Origin: Crotalaria pallida
Taxonomy: Eukaryota > Streptophyta > Magnoliopsida > Fabales > Fabaceae
DNA: 64,000 nucleotides
Reading direction: 5' to 3'
NCBI GenBank assembly: GCA_037953625.1
Contig: CM075649.1
Span: 64,092,660-64,156,659 of the forward strand
The notes beneath the pieces were generated by a model. The model searched no databases and was not told where the DNA came from. It saw only the letters and a list, made by a program, of their open reading frames with translations. Each line of letters begins with the position of its first letter. Positions within the stretch are counted from its first letter, which is position 1. Shown one piece after another: positions 44,126-55,749 of the stretch. A program made the translations under genes and the position numbers.

Positions 44126-47100
44126 TCGAACCAAAGAGCGCAAATGGTACTTGGATAGTGGTTGTTCGAGACACATGACAGGAGACAAAACGCACTTCAT
44201 GGAACTTACTCCGAAAAATGGTGGATTTGTGACATACGGCGACAACAACAAAGGCAAAATTCTAGGAGTCGGAAAGATCGGTAACGTATCTAACCTTGTC
44301 ATAGAAAATGTCCTATACGTAGAAGGCTTAGAACACAACTTGCTTAGTATAAGCCAACTATGCGATATGGGCAATTATGTGACTTTTACTCCGGAATTAT
44401 GCTTCATTAAGTCTTCTATAGATGATAGTGTTAAGTTTGTTGGTCGTCGCTCTAATAACACTTACTTAATTGATTTGGATGAGATAACTTCACTATTTTC
44501 CAAATGTTTTAAATCTTTTGATGATGAAATTCGTCTTTGGCATAGACGAATAGCTCATGTAAATGTGAATCAATTAAACAAACTTTTGCGAAAAGATTTA
44601 GTGATTGGTTTGCCTAAACTAAATTTTAAGCTTGATGGCATTTGTGACTCTTGTCAAAAGTGCAAGCAAGTTAAAAGTTCTTTTAAACCTAAAAATGTGA
44701 TAAGCACAACAAAGCCTTTGGAGCTCATCCATATGGATTTGTTTGGCCCTTCACAAATTAAAAGTTTAGGTGGCAATTACTATGGATTTGTTTTAGTAGA
44801 CGATTTTACTAGATTCACATGGACTTTATTTTTATCCGCAAAAAGTGAAGTTTATAAATGTTTTAAAAAATTTGCCAAACTCATCCAAAATCAACTAAGT
44901 TTGAAAATTGTGTCTATTAGAAGTGACCACGGAGGTGAGTTTGAAAACACTAGGATTGATGCGTTTTGTGATAAGTTTGGTATTGATCATCAATTTTCGG
45001 CCCCTAGGACTCCGGAGCAAAACGGAGTTGTAGAAAGGAAAAATAGAGTATTAGTGGAACTTGCTCGTACTATGTTGAGAGAATCAAATGTTCCTAAATA
45101 TTTTTGGGCCGATGCAGTAAACACCGCTTGTTATGTGCTTAATAGGGTTCTTATTCGTCCGCATTTAAATAAAACACCTTATGAACTTTTAAAAGGGCGA
45201 AAGCCAAATATTTCACATTTTCATGTTTTTGGGTGTAAGGTGTTTGTTTTAAATAACGGAAAGGAACCGGTCGGCAAGTTTGACTCCAAAGCCGATGAAG
45301 GCATATTCATAGGGTATTCAACCCATAGCAAAGCATATAGAGTCTACAATAAAAGAACATTAACCGTTGAGGAATCCGTGCATGTTGTATTTGATGAATC
45401 TTCGAAAGGAGATTGTGTTGTTTCTTGTGATAATGATAATATAGGTACATATTTGGATCATGAGAATTCAACACCACAACAAATGGAAGAGAATCAAATT
45501 GAAGATGGAGAGGTGCAAGCACAAGATAAGGACTTAGCACAAGAGATTCAACCTCAATTACCAATAGCTTGGAAGTCCAACAAAAATCATCCGATTTCTA
45601 ACATCTTAGGTGACATTGCGAAGGGAGTGGTAACCCGACGCACTTTAAATAATTTTTGTTATTATGTTGCCTTTGTATCTCAAATAGAACCTAAGAGTAT
45701 CAAAGAGGCTCTTCAAGATGATCATTGGATTATGGCCATGCAAGAAGAATTAAATCAATTTGAAAGAAACCAAGTTTGGGAGCTTGTGCCAAAACCCGAT
45801 GATCGTCCTGTAATTGGTACTCGGTGGATCTATAGGAATAAGTTAGATGAATCGGGTATTATTGTTAGGAATAAAGCTAGGTTGGTAGCACAAGGTTATA
45901 GTCAAGAAGAAGGAATCGATTACGATGAGACATATGCTCCTGTTGCTAGACTAGAAGCTATTCGTATTCTTCTCGCTTTTGCTTCAATAATGAATTTTAA
46001 ATTGTTTCAAATGGATGTTAAGAGCGCCTTTCTTAACGGATACATTCAAGAGGAAGTTTACGTGTCACAACCTCCCGGATTCGAGAGTTTTAAGCATCCG
46101 AACTACGTTTTCAAACTGAAAAAGGCTTTGTACGGTTTGAAACAAGCTCCTAGAGCTTGGTACGACCGACTAAGCAATTTTTTATTACAAAAAGGTTTTA
46201 AAAGAGGCACTGTTGACACTACTCTTTTTATTGAACGTTCTGGTAAGGATATTTTATTGGTTCAAATATATGTTGACGATATTATATTTGGTGCTACTAA
46301 CGATAACTTGTGTAAGAAGTTTTCAGACTTGATGCAAAGCGAATTCGAGATGTCGATGATGGGAGAGCTTACATTCTTTCTTGGCCTTCAAATAAAGCAG
46401 CTTAATGATGGCATTTATATTCATCAAAGTAAATATTGTAGAGAGCTTCTCAAACGTTTTGGGATGGATTCGTGCAAATCCGCTTCTACACCAATGAGCG
46501 TTGCATGCTACCTAGATCAAGATGAGGCTGGAAAAGCGGTAGAGGTAACGAAGTATCGTGGTATTATTGGTAGTTTGTTATACTTAACTGCATCTAGGCC
46601 TGACATCATGTTTAGTGTATGTATGTGTGCACGTTTTCAAGCAAAACCGAAAGAGTCGCATCTATCTGCTGTCAAAAGAATTATGAAATACTTAAAGGGT
46701 ACAACGAATACTGGACTTTATTATCCTAGGGATGCTTTTCTAAAACTTATAGGTTATTCGGACTCTGACTTTGCCGGTTGTAAAGTTGAGAGAAAAAGTA
46801 CAAGCGGAACATGCCATTTAATTGGTAATTCACTTGTATCGTGGTTTTCTAAAAAGCAAAATTGTGTAGCTTTATCAACCGCGGAGGCCGAATACATAGC
46901 AGCCGGTAGTTGTTGTGCTCAAATCCTTTGGATGAAGCAACAATTATCTGACTTTGGTTTAAATTTGACAAAAATCCCTATAAAGTGTGATAACACTTCA
47001 GCAATTAATTTGACTAAAAATCCAGTATTACACTCAAGGACAAAGCATATTGAAATTAGGCATAATTTTTTTAGAGATCATGTTCAAAAAGGTGATTGTG

Positions 47101-47222
47101 TTATTGAGTTTGTACAAACTTCGGATCAATTAGCTGATATCTTTACAAAACCATTACCAAGGGACACATTTTATAAAATTCGAAGAGAACTTGGTATTTT
47201 TGATGAATCAACTATTAGCTAA
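44118..47222 (+). CDS. pol: Pol polyprotein of element B, intact
   Basis: 1034 residues with no stop. The aspartic protease has WYLDSGCSRHMTG (catalytic Asp13). The integrase zinc region has HRRIAHVN and CDSCQKC. The core triad is near 206 (MDLFGP), 270 (SDHGGEF) and 300 (PEQNGVVER). The RT has WIYRNKLDESG and YVDD near 717-720. RNase H has YSDSDFAGCK, STAEAEYIA and DNTSAINLT. It ends ELGIFDESTIS. All catalytic residues that I can check are present. There is no ATG near the front; the frame opens with GTG right after TAG, as in A, so translation probably depends on splicing, recoding or another unusual route. With its gag shifted, this copy could at most supply Pol in trans. Confidence 0.92.
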   Translation: MCLRTKERKWYLDSGCSRHMTGDKTHFMELTPKNGGFVTYGDNNKGKILGVGKIGNVSNLVIENVLYVEGLEHNLLSISQLCDMGNYVTFTPELCFIKSSIDDSVKFVGRRSNNTYLIDLDEITSLFSKCFKSFDDEIRLWHRRIAHVNVNQLNKLLRKDLVIGLPKLNFKLDGICDSCQKCKQVKSSFKPKNVISTTKPLELIHMDLFGPSQIKSLGGNYYGFVLVDDFTRFTWTLFLSAKSEVYKCFKKFAKLIQNQLSLKIVSIRSDHGGEFENTRIDAFCDKFGIDHQFSAPRTPEQNGVVERKNRVLVELARTMLRESNVPKYFWADAVNTACYVLNRVLIRPHLNKTPYELLKGRKPNISHFHVFGCKVFVLNNGKEPVGKFDSKADEGIFIGYSTHSKAYRVYNKRTLTVEESVHVVFDESSKGDCVVSCDNDNIGTYLDHENSTPQQMEENQIEDGEVQAQDKDLAQEIQPQLPIAWKSNKNHPISNILGDIAKGVVTRRTLNNFCYYVAFVSQIEPKSIKEALQDDHWIMAMQEELNQFERNQVWELVPKPDDRPVIGTRWIYRNKLDESGIIVRNKARLVAQGYSQEEGIDYDETYAPVARLEAIRILLAFASIMNFKLFQMDVKSAFLNGYIQEEVYVSQPPGFESFKHPNYVFKLKKALYGLKQAPRAWYDRLSNFLLQKGFKRGTVDTTLFIERSGKDILLVQIYVDDIIFGATNDNLCKKFSDLMQSEFEMSMMGELTFFLGLQIKQLNDGIYIHQSKYCRELLKRFGMDSCKSASTPMSVACYLDQDEAGKAVEVTKYRGIIGSLLYLTASRPDIMFSVCMCARFQAKPKESHLSAVKRIMKYLKGTTNTGLYYPRDAFLKLIGYSDSDFAGCKVERKSTSGTCHLIGNSLVSWFSKKQNCVALSTAEAEYIAAGSCCAQILWMKQQLSDFGLNLTKIPIKCDNTSAINLTKNPVLHSRTKHIEIRHNFFRDHVQKGDCVIEFVQTSDQLADIFTKPLPRDTFYKIRRELGIFDESTIS

Positions 47223-47979
47223 TTGTATTTGATGCTTTTCGAAATCACCTTCAAGCCTATTTCAATGTGATTTGTATTTTGAGTTGTTGTATCTTATTAA
47301 AGTGTTTCTTATTTTTTTTGTGATATGTAGTTATGTGTGTATGTTTTCTATAATATGTTAATTGCTTTATTTGTATGTGTGTTACTTGCTAAATGCTAAG
47401 TGTTTCTATGTGGTTGTGCATGAAAAATGTTTTTGCATGAAAAATTTGAAATTTTTAAAATTCTGGACAGTTCACTCGAGTAACAGATATTTCACTCGAG
47501 TAATTTTAAAAACTCTTTCGTATTACTCGAGTAATTTTGTCTGTCACTCGATTAATTTTAAAATGACTTTCGTATCACTCGATTAGTTCATCCATCACTC
47601 GAGTGAAATTTTTTTTTCTTTCGGCATACTCGAGTAACATTTTTTTTCACTCGATTACTGCTCGAATCACTCGAGTGACGCATGAACATTACTCGAGTAA
47701 CTTACGTGATTTTAAAAACTGAACTGTTGCAAACTGCATCATTTTCTCGTCACTTTCTCTCTCTTGTTCGTCTTTCTCTCTTCTTTCTCATATGGTTCTT
47801 CATCAAATCATCATTTTCAGCCACAAACCTTCACAAATCATACAAATTTCTTCCATATTTCATCATTATATCATCATTTCTACTCATTTCACTCATCATT
47901 TTCCCCAATTTTTCCCAAAATCCGAAAAATCTCAAACCAAAACCCTAACCCCAAAACCGAATCTGAACTTTCTGAATCA
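47223..47979 (+). promoter_or_regulatory. Spacer between pol and ORF3 of element B, with internal palindrome array
   Basis: Non-coding. Decamers of the type CACTCGAGTA, TACTCGAGTA or CACTCGATTA run from 47473 to 47699, with a 20-bp period in the first pair. A TTTTAAAAAC sequence (47711) and TC-rich stretches (47745-47790) come next, and the ORF3 ATG is at 47980. The same order is seen in element A, although the spacer sequences are otherwise different. Confidence 0.6.
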
Positions 47980-49176
47980 ATGGCTTCTTCCTCACAATCT
48001 CAACCTCCTCGGAAGAAAGCAAAGCAAGGAGCAGGCCGTAACGACCCCTGGTTTTCTGGAATCAACCGAGACTTGCGGGAACCGACATTTATCAATCGCT
48101 CTTTTGGTCTTACACGGTATGTTAAGTTTGCTTGGTTGCATAAGGAGCAATTTCCATCTGTAGAGGATTTAGAACTTCAGAATTTGAAGAGGTTTTTAGA
48201 ATTTGAGACTCATTATTACCCTAGACTTGTCAGACAATTTTATCAGAATTTTACTAAGCTAGATGGTGAGTATCAAACAATGGTTAGAGGACATCATTTT
48301 GTTATTAAGCCTGAAGATTTGACAATGATGTTTGGTTTAGAAAACAAGGGAACTTTTATTGGTGATGCTGAATGTCTGGATTTGACTGTGGATACTAATA
48401 AGATTTATACTGATTTGATGCGTTCTGGTGAATCTTGGAGTGATAGGGCTACTAGAACTGTATCACCTTTGCATGCTGTGGATAGAGTGCTCATGTACAT
48501 TGTCTCTTATTGTTTGATTCCGAAATGTAATCAAAATTATGCACAATTGGGAGATGATGATCTTATTTTGTTTCATGGGATCAAAAAGAGATATGAGATG
48601 AATTGGAATAAAATGTTTTTAGCTCGTATGGAAGCTGCTGCTAAATCTCCTCCTACCCAATTCTTGCCATATCCTATGCATGTCAACAAAATCATGAGGT
48701 ATTACCGTGTTCCAATCCCTGATGATGAGCCAGCTGTGACGGAAAAGAAAAATATCTGGTGTCTTAATGATTCGCACATTAGTTATATGAAAATTGCTTG
48801 GCATAGGGACAGTCGCACTTGGTTATGGAAATCACAGATTAAGGAAATGGCTGAAGCTGCAAAGGCTGCAAGAGCTTCGGGCTCTAGGAAAAGGACTTTA
48901 CTTGGTGATAGGGCTGGTGCATCTTCTTCTGCTCCTCCTTCTTCTACTGATCCGATGGATACCGATCGTGTTGAGGACTATATCGATTTGGATAATCTCG
49001 GTACTCCATTTGATGCACAGGCTGCTCATGAGTCATTGGTTGAGCACATCAATGCTCAATTCACTCAGTTGGAGATGAGACAGGATGTGAAGAATATTGC
49101 CATGGAGCATCGTTTAATGGATTATATGTCTGGCCTCTTTTCTCACCATTTCCCTCCTCCTCCACCTGATTCCTAG
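47980..49176 (+). CDS. Extra 3' ORF (ORF3) of element B
   Basis: 398 residues. I start at the ATG at 47980, since the open frame upstream is only AT-rich leader. The N terminus is Ser/Gln-rich and then basic (PPRKKAKQGAGR), a plausible nuclear signal. The core shares YPRLVRQFYQNF, DRVLMYIVSYCLIP and FLPYPMHV with the ORF3 of element A. The tail (VEHINAQFTQLEMRQDVKN) may form a short coiled coil. I see no signal peptide or transmembrane helix. It is shorter than the A protein mostly because the C-terminal coiled coil is shorter. Its role is unknown, with DNA or RNA binding or nuclear import of the complex as guesses. Confidence 0.8.
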   Translation: MASSSQSQPPRKKAKQGAGRNDPWFSGINRDLREPTFINRSFGLTRYVKFAWLHKEQFPSVEDLELQNLKRFLEFETHYYPRLVRQFYQNFTKLDGEYQTMVRGHHFVIKPEDLTMMFGLENKGTFIGDAECLDLTVDTNKIYTDLMRSGESWSDRATRTVSPLHAVDRVLMYIVSYCLIPKCNQNYAQLGDDDLILFHGIKKRYEMNWNKMFLARMEAAAKSPPTQFLPYPMHVNKIMRYYRVPIPDDEPAVTEKKNIWCLNDSHISYMKIAWHRDSRTWLWKSQIKEMAEAAKAARASGSRKRTLLGDRAGASSSAPPSSTDPMDTDRVEDYIDLDNLGTPFDAQAAHESLVEHINAQFTQLEMRQDVKNIAMEHRLMDYMSGLFSHHFPPPPPDS

Positions 49177-49705
49177 TCCTGTGGATGCTGATGATGTTTG
49201 ATGTTGATTTCTGTTTCATGTTTGGTATGCATATTTTCTGACTATGTTCTGTTTATGTTTCTTTTTCATGTTTATGACTCTGTTGCTACTATGTTTTAGG
49301 GCCCTCTGTATGGCCTAGTTTGGTTAGTTTCGTTTGATTATTTGCTATGGTTGATGTCTTTTTGCTTTACACTATGATTTGCTGCATAGTGTGATACTCT
49401 GATATTATGGATTATGGTGCTATATTCGTTGTGTGTTTATATTCGTTGTGGCACTATCGTGGTTTATTTTGGTTTTGTCTTTATTGTTATCTTATTTTTA
49501 TACCATTGCGAACTACTTACCTTCCACTTTTGGCAAAGGACTTTTCTCATAATTCTTATCTTTTTAATGATGCCAAAAGGGGGAGAATATTTTGTTGATG
49601 TTGTTCTTGTAGGTTAAGTTTTATTATATTTTTCCTAGGTGTTTTTCATTTAGGGGGAGTATGTTAAAACTTAGTGCTTAATTGTAAAGGAGGTTTTTCA
49701 TCATC
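49177..49705 (+). other. 3' untranslated part of element B with two extra polypurine tracts
   Basis: T-rich and non-coding. AAAAGGGGGAG at 49575-49585 and AGGGGGAGT at 49652-49660 mirror the two extra tracts of element A in order and distance. Confidence 0.75.
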
Positions 49706-49719
49706 AAAAAGGGGGAGTT
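49706..49719 (+). other. Main polypurine tract of element B
   Basis: AAAAAGGGGGAGTT abuts the 3' LTR. It is preceded by CATCATC, as in element A. Confidence 0.9.
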
Positions 49720-51267
49720 TGTAGGATTCTCATGTTTTGATGCTAACAATCTCTCTCCAAGCAACAACATTGGCAACAAGCAAGCTACACCACATGAAGA
49801 TTAGAATTAGGATTTTTATTAATTCTATTTCAATGTAATCTTTATTTTTATGCAATGCATCTCATTGGTGTGGGTAGCTTAGGTGATTTTTTTAAGAGTA
49901 TTTAAATAATGTTTGATTAAGAGTGAAGATACTTTAAATCTTGATTAAATAGCTCTATTAAAAGTTTTGTGAAAATCCTTTTAGAAAAACTTTGTTTTTA
50001 TTCAGATTCTGATCAGTTTACTCGAGTAATGAGTATTGGATCACTCGAGTAATTTATGTCATGACAGGTTAATCGAGTAATGGTTTACACATCACTCGAG
50101 TAACTTAATCTGACATGTTTTAATCGAGTGAAGTTATATGCTTTACTCGAGTAATTCAATCAGTGTTTGGAAAATTTTAAAAGGACTTAATTTTCTCTTT
50201 TTCTTAAGAGACACATTCATTCTTACAATTTTCTATACACTTTCAAAAGCAATTCAAGAGCTATTTTACATCTTTCAAGAGCTATCAAGATTCAACAAAG
50301 AACTTTTCATTCTTCACTCTATTTCTCTCATTGTTCAAATATTCTTGAGATCATAATTTTTGTTCTTAGTGGTTGTTGAAGATTTGCAATTTGTGATTGC
50401 ATCATTGAAGTTTCAACACAAGTGAAGAATCTCACAAGGAAGACTTTGAGGATTAAATCAAAGCAAGAAAAGAGGATTGGTTGGAAGCATCTTCAATCAA
50501 TTAGCAAGGAAATCTAGAATTCTCAAAAGGGGTAGATTAGATCAAAGTGTTTGGTACACATTTTGAGTTGGGTTTTAAGATAGGAGAACTAAGAATCTAG
50601 TTGCATCTTAAAACATTGTAAAATCTACATTTGAAGATTTCTAGTGAAGAATCTCTCTTGATTTAAGAGGGGACTGGAGTAGCTTTCAAGTGGGTGAAAG
50701 TGAACCAGGATAAATCCTTGTGTCTCTTTTATTTTCATTCCTTGTATTACATTAATTCTTTATCAATTGCATTTTTAGGTTAGAATTGGGGTTTTATTAA
50801 TTCTACTCATTTGATCTAAAATTGCATGTTAATATTACTTGAAGTTGTTCATATTAATCATTCATAATTTGTTGAATCATCATAGCATTGTTATTCTTGA
50901 AGAACTCCATTGAAAACTGAGTTTTAATTGAATTTTACCCAGTTTACTCGAGTAAAGTTCTTGTCACTCGAGTAATCTGCTTTCAGTTTATGAACAATAC
51001 TCGAGTAGGTTTTCTGTTACTCGAGTGATTTAAAAAATAGCTTTCGTAATACTCGAGTGATTTTCTGAATACTCGAGTGAAATTATTTTTGCTTGCGTAT
51101 TACTCGAGTGAAGACTTGAGTTACTCGAGTAATCTGACTTGAATTTTTTAAGAAAACTTATTTTCATAAAACCATTCTCTTAGGTGAATCAAAAATCTGT
51201 AATAAGGTTTCAATATTCTATTCACCCCCCCTCTAGACTATATTGAGCCGCTTGTTGGTTTCCAACA
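49720..51267 (+). repeat. 3' LTR of element B
   Basis: 1548 bp, with 8 base changes and one T fewer than the 5' LTR. It ends in CCAACA and is followed by catgc. Confidence 0.95.
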
Positions 51268-51799
51268 CATGCAACAGGGATCACGCATCAGGGACAAGGC
51301 ACCATGCACCAGGCACCAGGCATCGAGATCCATGCAGTAGGTACCACGGATCTCGCACCAGACCAAGCACAGGGATCACGCACCAGGGACAAGGCACCAT
51401 GCACCAGGATCCATGCACCTGGGATCACGCACCAGACCATGCACTGGGGATCACACACAAGGGACAAGGCACCATGCACCAACTACCCCGGATCTCGCAC
51501 CGGACCATGAATCAGGATCCATGCACCAGGGATCACGCACCAGGGACAAGGCACCATGCACCAGGTACCATGGATCTCTCACTAGACCATGCACCAGGGA
51601 TCACGCACCAGGGACAAGGCACCAAGCACCAGGATCCATGAACCAGGTACCACGGATCTCGCACCAGACCATGCACTAGGGATCATGCACCAGGGACAAG
51701 GCACTATGCACCAGGATCCACGAACTAGGGTTCACACACCAGGGACAAGGCACCATGCACCAGGGATCACGACCCAAGGACAAGGCACCATGCACCATG
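51268..51799. repeat. Minisatellite, right piece
   Basis: Continues the array cut by element B. Units of about 20-50 bp alternate GGGATCACGCACCAGGGACA, AGGCACCATGCACCAGG and GATCCATGCACC, with occasional CCACGGATCTCGCACCAGAC. It ends directly at the edge of LTR F. Long frames on both strands exist because the repeat lacks stop codons, and they are not genes. Confidence 0.9.
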
Positions 51800-54272
51800 T
51801 GTAACACCCCGATTTTCATAATTTAAAAATTATAAAAAAATAAAAGTTTTTGGAAATAAACAGGGAACTTTAGAAGTTATTTCATTAAATAAAATACATA
51901 ATCAGAGTTGGAAAATAAAGTGGATAACTTTAAACTTTTCATTTACAAATTAAGTTTGTACAAAAATGTGGGGCACCCAATTACAATATAGAATATCTAT
52001 ACAAAAATTAATTTCCTTTCTTCCGACTGGTTCCGCTGCGCACTCTGATCTCCAAGCTTCTTGAACATGTACCTAAATTGTTAACCACTAAGGGTGAGAT
52101 CTTTCACAGCACAGTGAATTAAAAGGACAGTATAAAGTTCATAATAAAACTTTAAGAATAACAACTAAATCGAGGATGAAATAACAAAATATATTCTATT
52201 CAATTCACTAGAACACTTCACTTTCACACTTGAATTAAATTTCCACTACTCAATCCCAATACTATAACCATTAACCAATCACCATTTCCACTTTCCTTTC
52301 TCTTTATTCTTTTAAGCAATATATTCCAATTCCTTTACATTCCACTTTCAATTTCACAATTAATCCAATAAAACACTTGGTCACAAATATAAAAATTTAG
52401 CACACAATAGCAATCAACAAATCACAAGTTAACCAGCAACCAGTCGACATACTCAGGTATGTCTCAGAGTGCAGTAATTTAAGTCATCTCCCTAATGTTC
52501 TTCACTTCCTACTTTAACAATTCACAATATAAATTAATATAGTATTTACAATATTCTTAAAGTTAACTAAAAGCTACATTAATTACAAATAATTAAACTC
52601 TAACCTACACTATTTGTTACCACACTCTAATTTAACCACTAATCTCAAATCCTATTATAAACTCTCACTATCCCTAACTCAGTGTGGAAAGAGTCTCCCC
52701 TTACCTTTTGAAGAGAAGAGGAGAAGGAGAGGGTGTGTGTGCACTCCACCGAGCCCTTGGGATCAAGATCCTAGCCTCTACTTCCTTGCTCCTTAACCAA
52801 TTCCTAGCTTCCCTTGGTGATTACCCAACTCTATGTGAAGGATTGAGGGAGTTAGGGTTTTGAATTGGGAATTGGGGATTTGAGGGGAAAGGGAATGAAA
52901 TTGATGACTTTGGTGAGGGAAAAAGATAGAGAGTTAATGGGGAATGATTATGGGTTGATGGATTGGAGTTATTTGGTGTTGATTTGAAGATTGAGAATGA
53001 TTGGGGAAGAGAAGAGAAGAGGAACTCGAATGGGAGAAGAGAAACAAATGAGAAACAACACTTAAAGTCGTGTTTTATTTCTGATTTGACAGTGGTTAAT
53101 CGATTAACCACTTTGGTTAATCGATTAATTCCCATTGTTTACAAAGGATTAATCGATTAACACATGAGTTAATCTATTAGTGCCTGAAGGTGCTCTTAAA
53201 TCTAATCGATTAAGCTGAGTCTTAATCGATTAGTGGCTGAAGGTGGCTTAAAAATTAATCGATTAAGGGACCTCTTAATCGATTAATGCCCTATGTTTTC
53301 CTTTCTTTCAAGAATTCTAAGGGTTCTAAGCTATTCCTAGCACACCCTAACTTCCCCTATCATAAATCCACTATCTAAGCACTTTCTAAACACCTCTAAA
53401 CACACATGCAAACATCACAATCATCAATTAATAATAACAAACACACAAATCACAATCACGGAAGACGAAACGAACAAACAACCGAATCCTATACTTAACC
53501 TCTTCTTAAACACTCGATCTAACCCGATCGATCTAAGACAAACCCTATAACCACTTAACCCTAATACCAATCACTCTCGAGGCATAACCAACAGGGTCGG
53601 ATTGATCCCAAATGCCTTGCACATTTATTAAACTCCGGAACTCAGTCGAAACGTGAGTCCAAAGGGGTTCTTCGAACATAGACACTAGGGTCTATCCTTG
53701 TACTCAAGGCTCTATCCTAAGACCCTTAATCCACTCACTCTATCGAGGTCGAAGCACTAAGCGACACTTATATGGGCTATTGAACACTCCAAGCCCCGAA
53801 CCTACACAAACCCTACTCATTCCACCACAACCACACCAATCTAAAACCTAAACCGATTACCCTTCGACTATAACTAACGACTCTAGAACACATCCCTATC
53901 AAACCCTAACGATGCGATCACAAACACAAGTTTGCATACACACAAGAAGGCAAGCACACAAGCACACATAACCTATATATATATATATACCTACTCTAAC
54001 TTAACCTAACGCACATATATACATATAAGCATACACATGCAAATACTCACACATATATTCATATACTCAAGAATATAATCACAATTACTAATATCTACGC
54101 AAGGATATATTTATACAAATATATATACATATACTAGGAAAACGTTTCAAACACTTATACACACACATATATACTAAGAAAATAGTTGAAAATCATTTTT
54201 AACACGTCAACTCCATAATTGCAAAATATTCTTAAATATAGCTATTAGGTTAATAAAAATGAGGATGTTACA
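51800..54272 (-). mobile_element. 3' LTR of gypsy-type element F (2.5 kb)
   Basis: Edges TGTAACACCCCG at 51800 and GAGGATGTTACA ending at 54272. The minus-strand PPT is directly on the right, so the LTR is the 3' one of a leftward element. It resembles LTR E in layout and in parts of its sequence. The short frames (52614-52796, 52821-53135, 52963-53160) are not genes. Confidence 0.75.
53097..53285. repeat. Palindrome array in LTR F
   Basis: Seven TAATCGATTA-type decamers, the first pair 21 bp apart. It lies at the same place as the array of LTR E, next to the purine-rich tract. Confidence 0.85.
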
Positions 54273-54310
54273 ATTCTCCCCCACTTAAAAGAATTTCGTC
54301 CCCGAAATTC
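54273..54310 (-). other. Polypurine tract region of element F
   Basis: The minus strand reads TTTCGGGGACGAAATTCTTT and then TAAGTGGGGGAGAATT before the LTR. This combination is common at the 3' end of plant chromovirus-type gypsy elements (from memory of the family, not checked). Confidence 0.7.
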
Positions 54311-55749
54311 ACTCTTTGAAAAACATTTAAAAAGAATGGAGGGAGGTTTTATCAAAATTATTTTGCTTAAAACGTTTTTAAAATTAACAAAATACTTGCA
54401 GTTTCGAAAAATTCATTTAGTTTCACATAGTGAAAATCATAATAACAAAACAATGGTTTTCTCAAAATCTCCACAATCCTACACTCTGACCCCAGAGTTC
54501 TCCCCCACTTGGACTTGGTTTATCCTTGTGAACTTAGACTCAATGTCTTAGTCGGGATGAGGTGGTTCTATTCGATTGGTTCTGACCCTTGGGTCTACTT
54601 GGTAGGCTCTAAGCTCTTCTGATCTTTGAGAACTCCAAAAGTTGTTGGGTTCTAACAAGGTGAGGGGTCTCCTTATCAGTTATTTTCTTCACCAATGGTT
54701 TCTCTTCCCAGAACTTGCATAAAAATCAATCAGAAGTTCCCTGATGATTCTTATGCCATGGTTAGGTTCTAACCTTAAGACACTTTCTAGTCTTGGTGGC
54801 CTACAACTATGAAGGTTGTTCTCGTTCCTTAGGGTTACACAAATTAAAGGTACGGCTTGCAATTCTATGTTCCTTTGGTTGGGCTCTTTTGTTTGGGTAG
54901 GCGTTGACACTCTTACTCACAGTTCCACTCCAGCACTATAGGTTTGACAATTTCACTAATTACTTTTGGCCTTTCTTAAATCTAGGAAGATTTGAGGTAC
55001 CATAATGTCTTACATGAGGGTTTGGTCTTTGCTCGATCTAAGTCTTGGTCTTTGATGAGAAGCTTATGGATGGGTAGTCGGAAACACACTTTTACTAAGG
55101 TTACTCAAAACTTTGGGTTCAACTAAAATTCTCACTTGCACTACCCACTGGTTCTTGCTTATTATATGATTCTACTGTGGACATTATGGGGAAATCAACA
55201 TTGCAGAGCTTCTGAGAAATACTTTATGAAAATAAGGCAAAGGAAACAAAACTTTACACATATGTATATGAGTATATATATATACGAACACAAGCATGTC
55301 ATGAAAATATATACATATACGCTATTATTCATAATTCCAAAACTTGGTTTGAAAACTCTTTTTTTAAAATAATTCAAGAAAACATTCGATATTCATATAT
55401 ACACATATATAAACATAGTTCAACTTAGTGCATCAACCTCCCGATTGAATTTAAATCCCTTGTTCTATTTAAATAAAATCCTTTGTCATTCGAAAAATTC
55501 TAATTATCACCATTCGGGGTTTAAGTTCAACTGATAGGGCTCCACACTTGACTTTCATTTAGTGTTGAAGTTATCGGACTCGATTTAGTAGTGGAAACCA
55601 GACACTAGTTCAATGTAAATGTTGTTATGATTTTCTTAGATTTTAGTCTAACCGATGCCAACTAGGTCACTTGGTTAGACTAGAATCGCGAAAATAAATT
55701 ATTTGAATTCCGTGGTTCCACTCCCAATCTTTGTTCGCTTACTTTAACA
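54311..55749 (-). mobile_element. Interior remnant of element F (no coding sequence recognised)
   Basis: Should be the 3' interior of F. I find no integrase or chromodomain motif on the minus strand. A second CTCCCCCACTTGG at 54499-54511 echoes the PPT. From about 55240 to 55420 it is AT-rich with TATA runs. Either F is non-autonomous or this is a long untranslated end. Copia LTR C cuts it off on the right. Confidence 0.45.

Larger units (their letters stand above)
40691..51267 (+). mobile_element. Element B: complete Sirevirus-type Ty1/copia retrotransposon
   Basis: Same layout as element A but a different family. The LTRs have little base identity to those of A outside the palindromes and the GGTTTCCAACA end, while the proteins are clearly related. 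5' LTR 40691-42239, PBS, gag with two frameshifts, intact pol, ORF3, three PPTs, 3' LTR 49720-51267, TSD catgc. The LTRs differ by 8 substitutions and one indel in about 1548 bp by my count, about 0.5 %, as young as A. Confidence 0.95.

Noticed and set aside
44087..44374. Minus-strand frames opposite the gag and pol of A and B (for example 13215-13505, 44087-44374, 45307-45564)
   Set aside because: Shadows of strongly coding plus-strand sequence.
51243..51804. Overlapping frames rich in His, Pro, Gln and Thr
   Set aside because: They are translations of the minisatellite in several frames and show no conserved start or domain.
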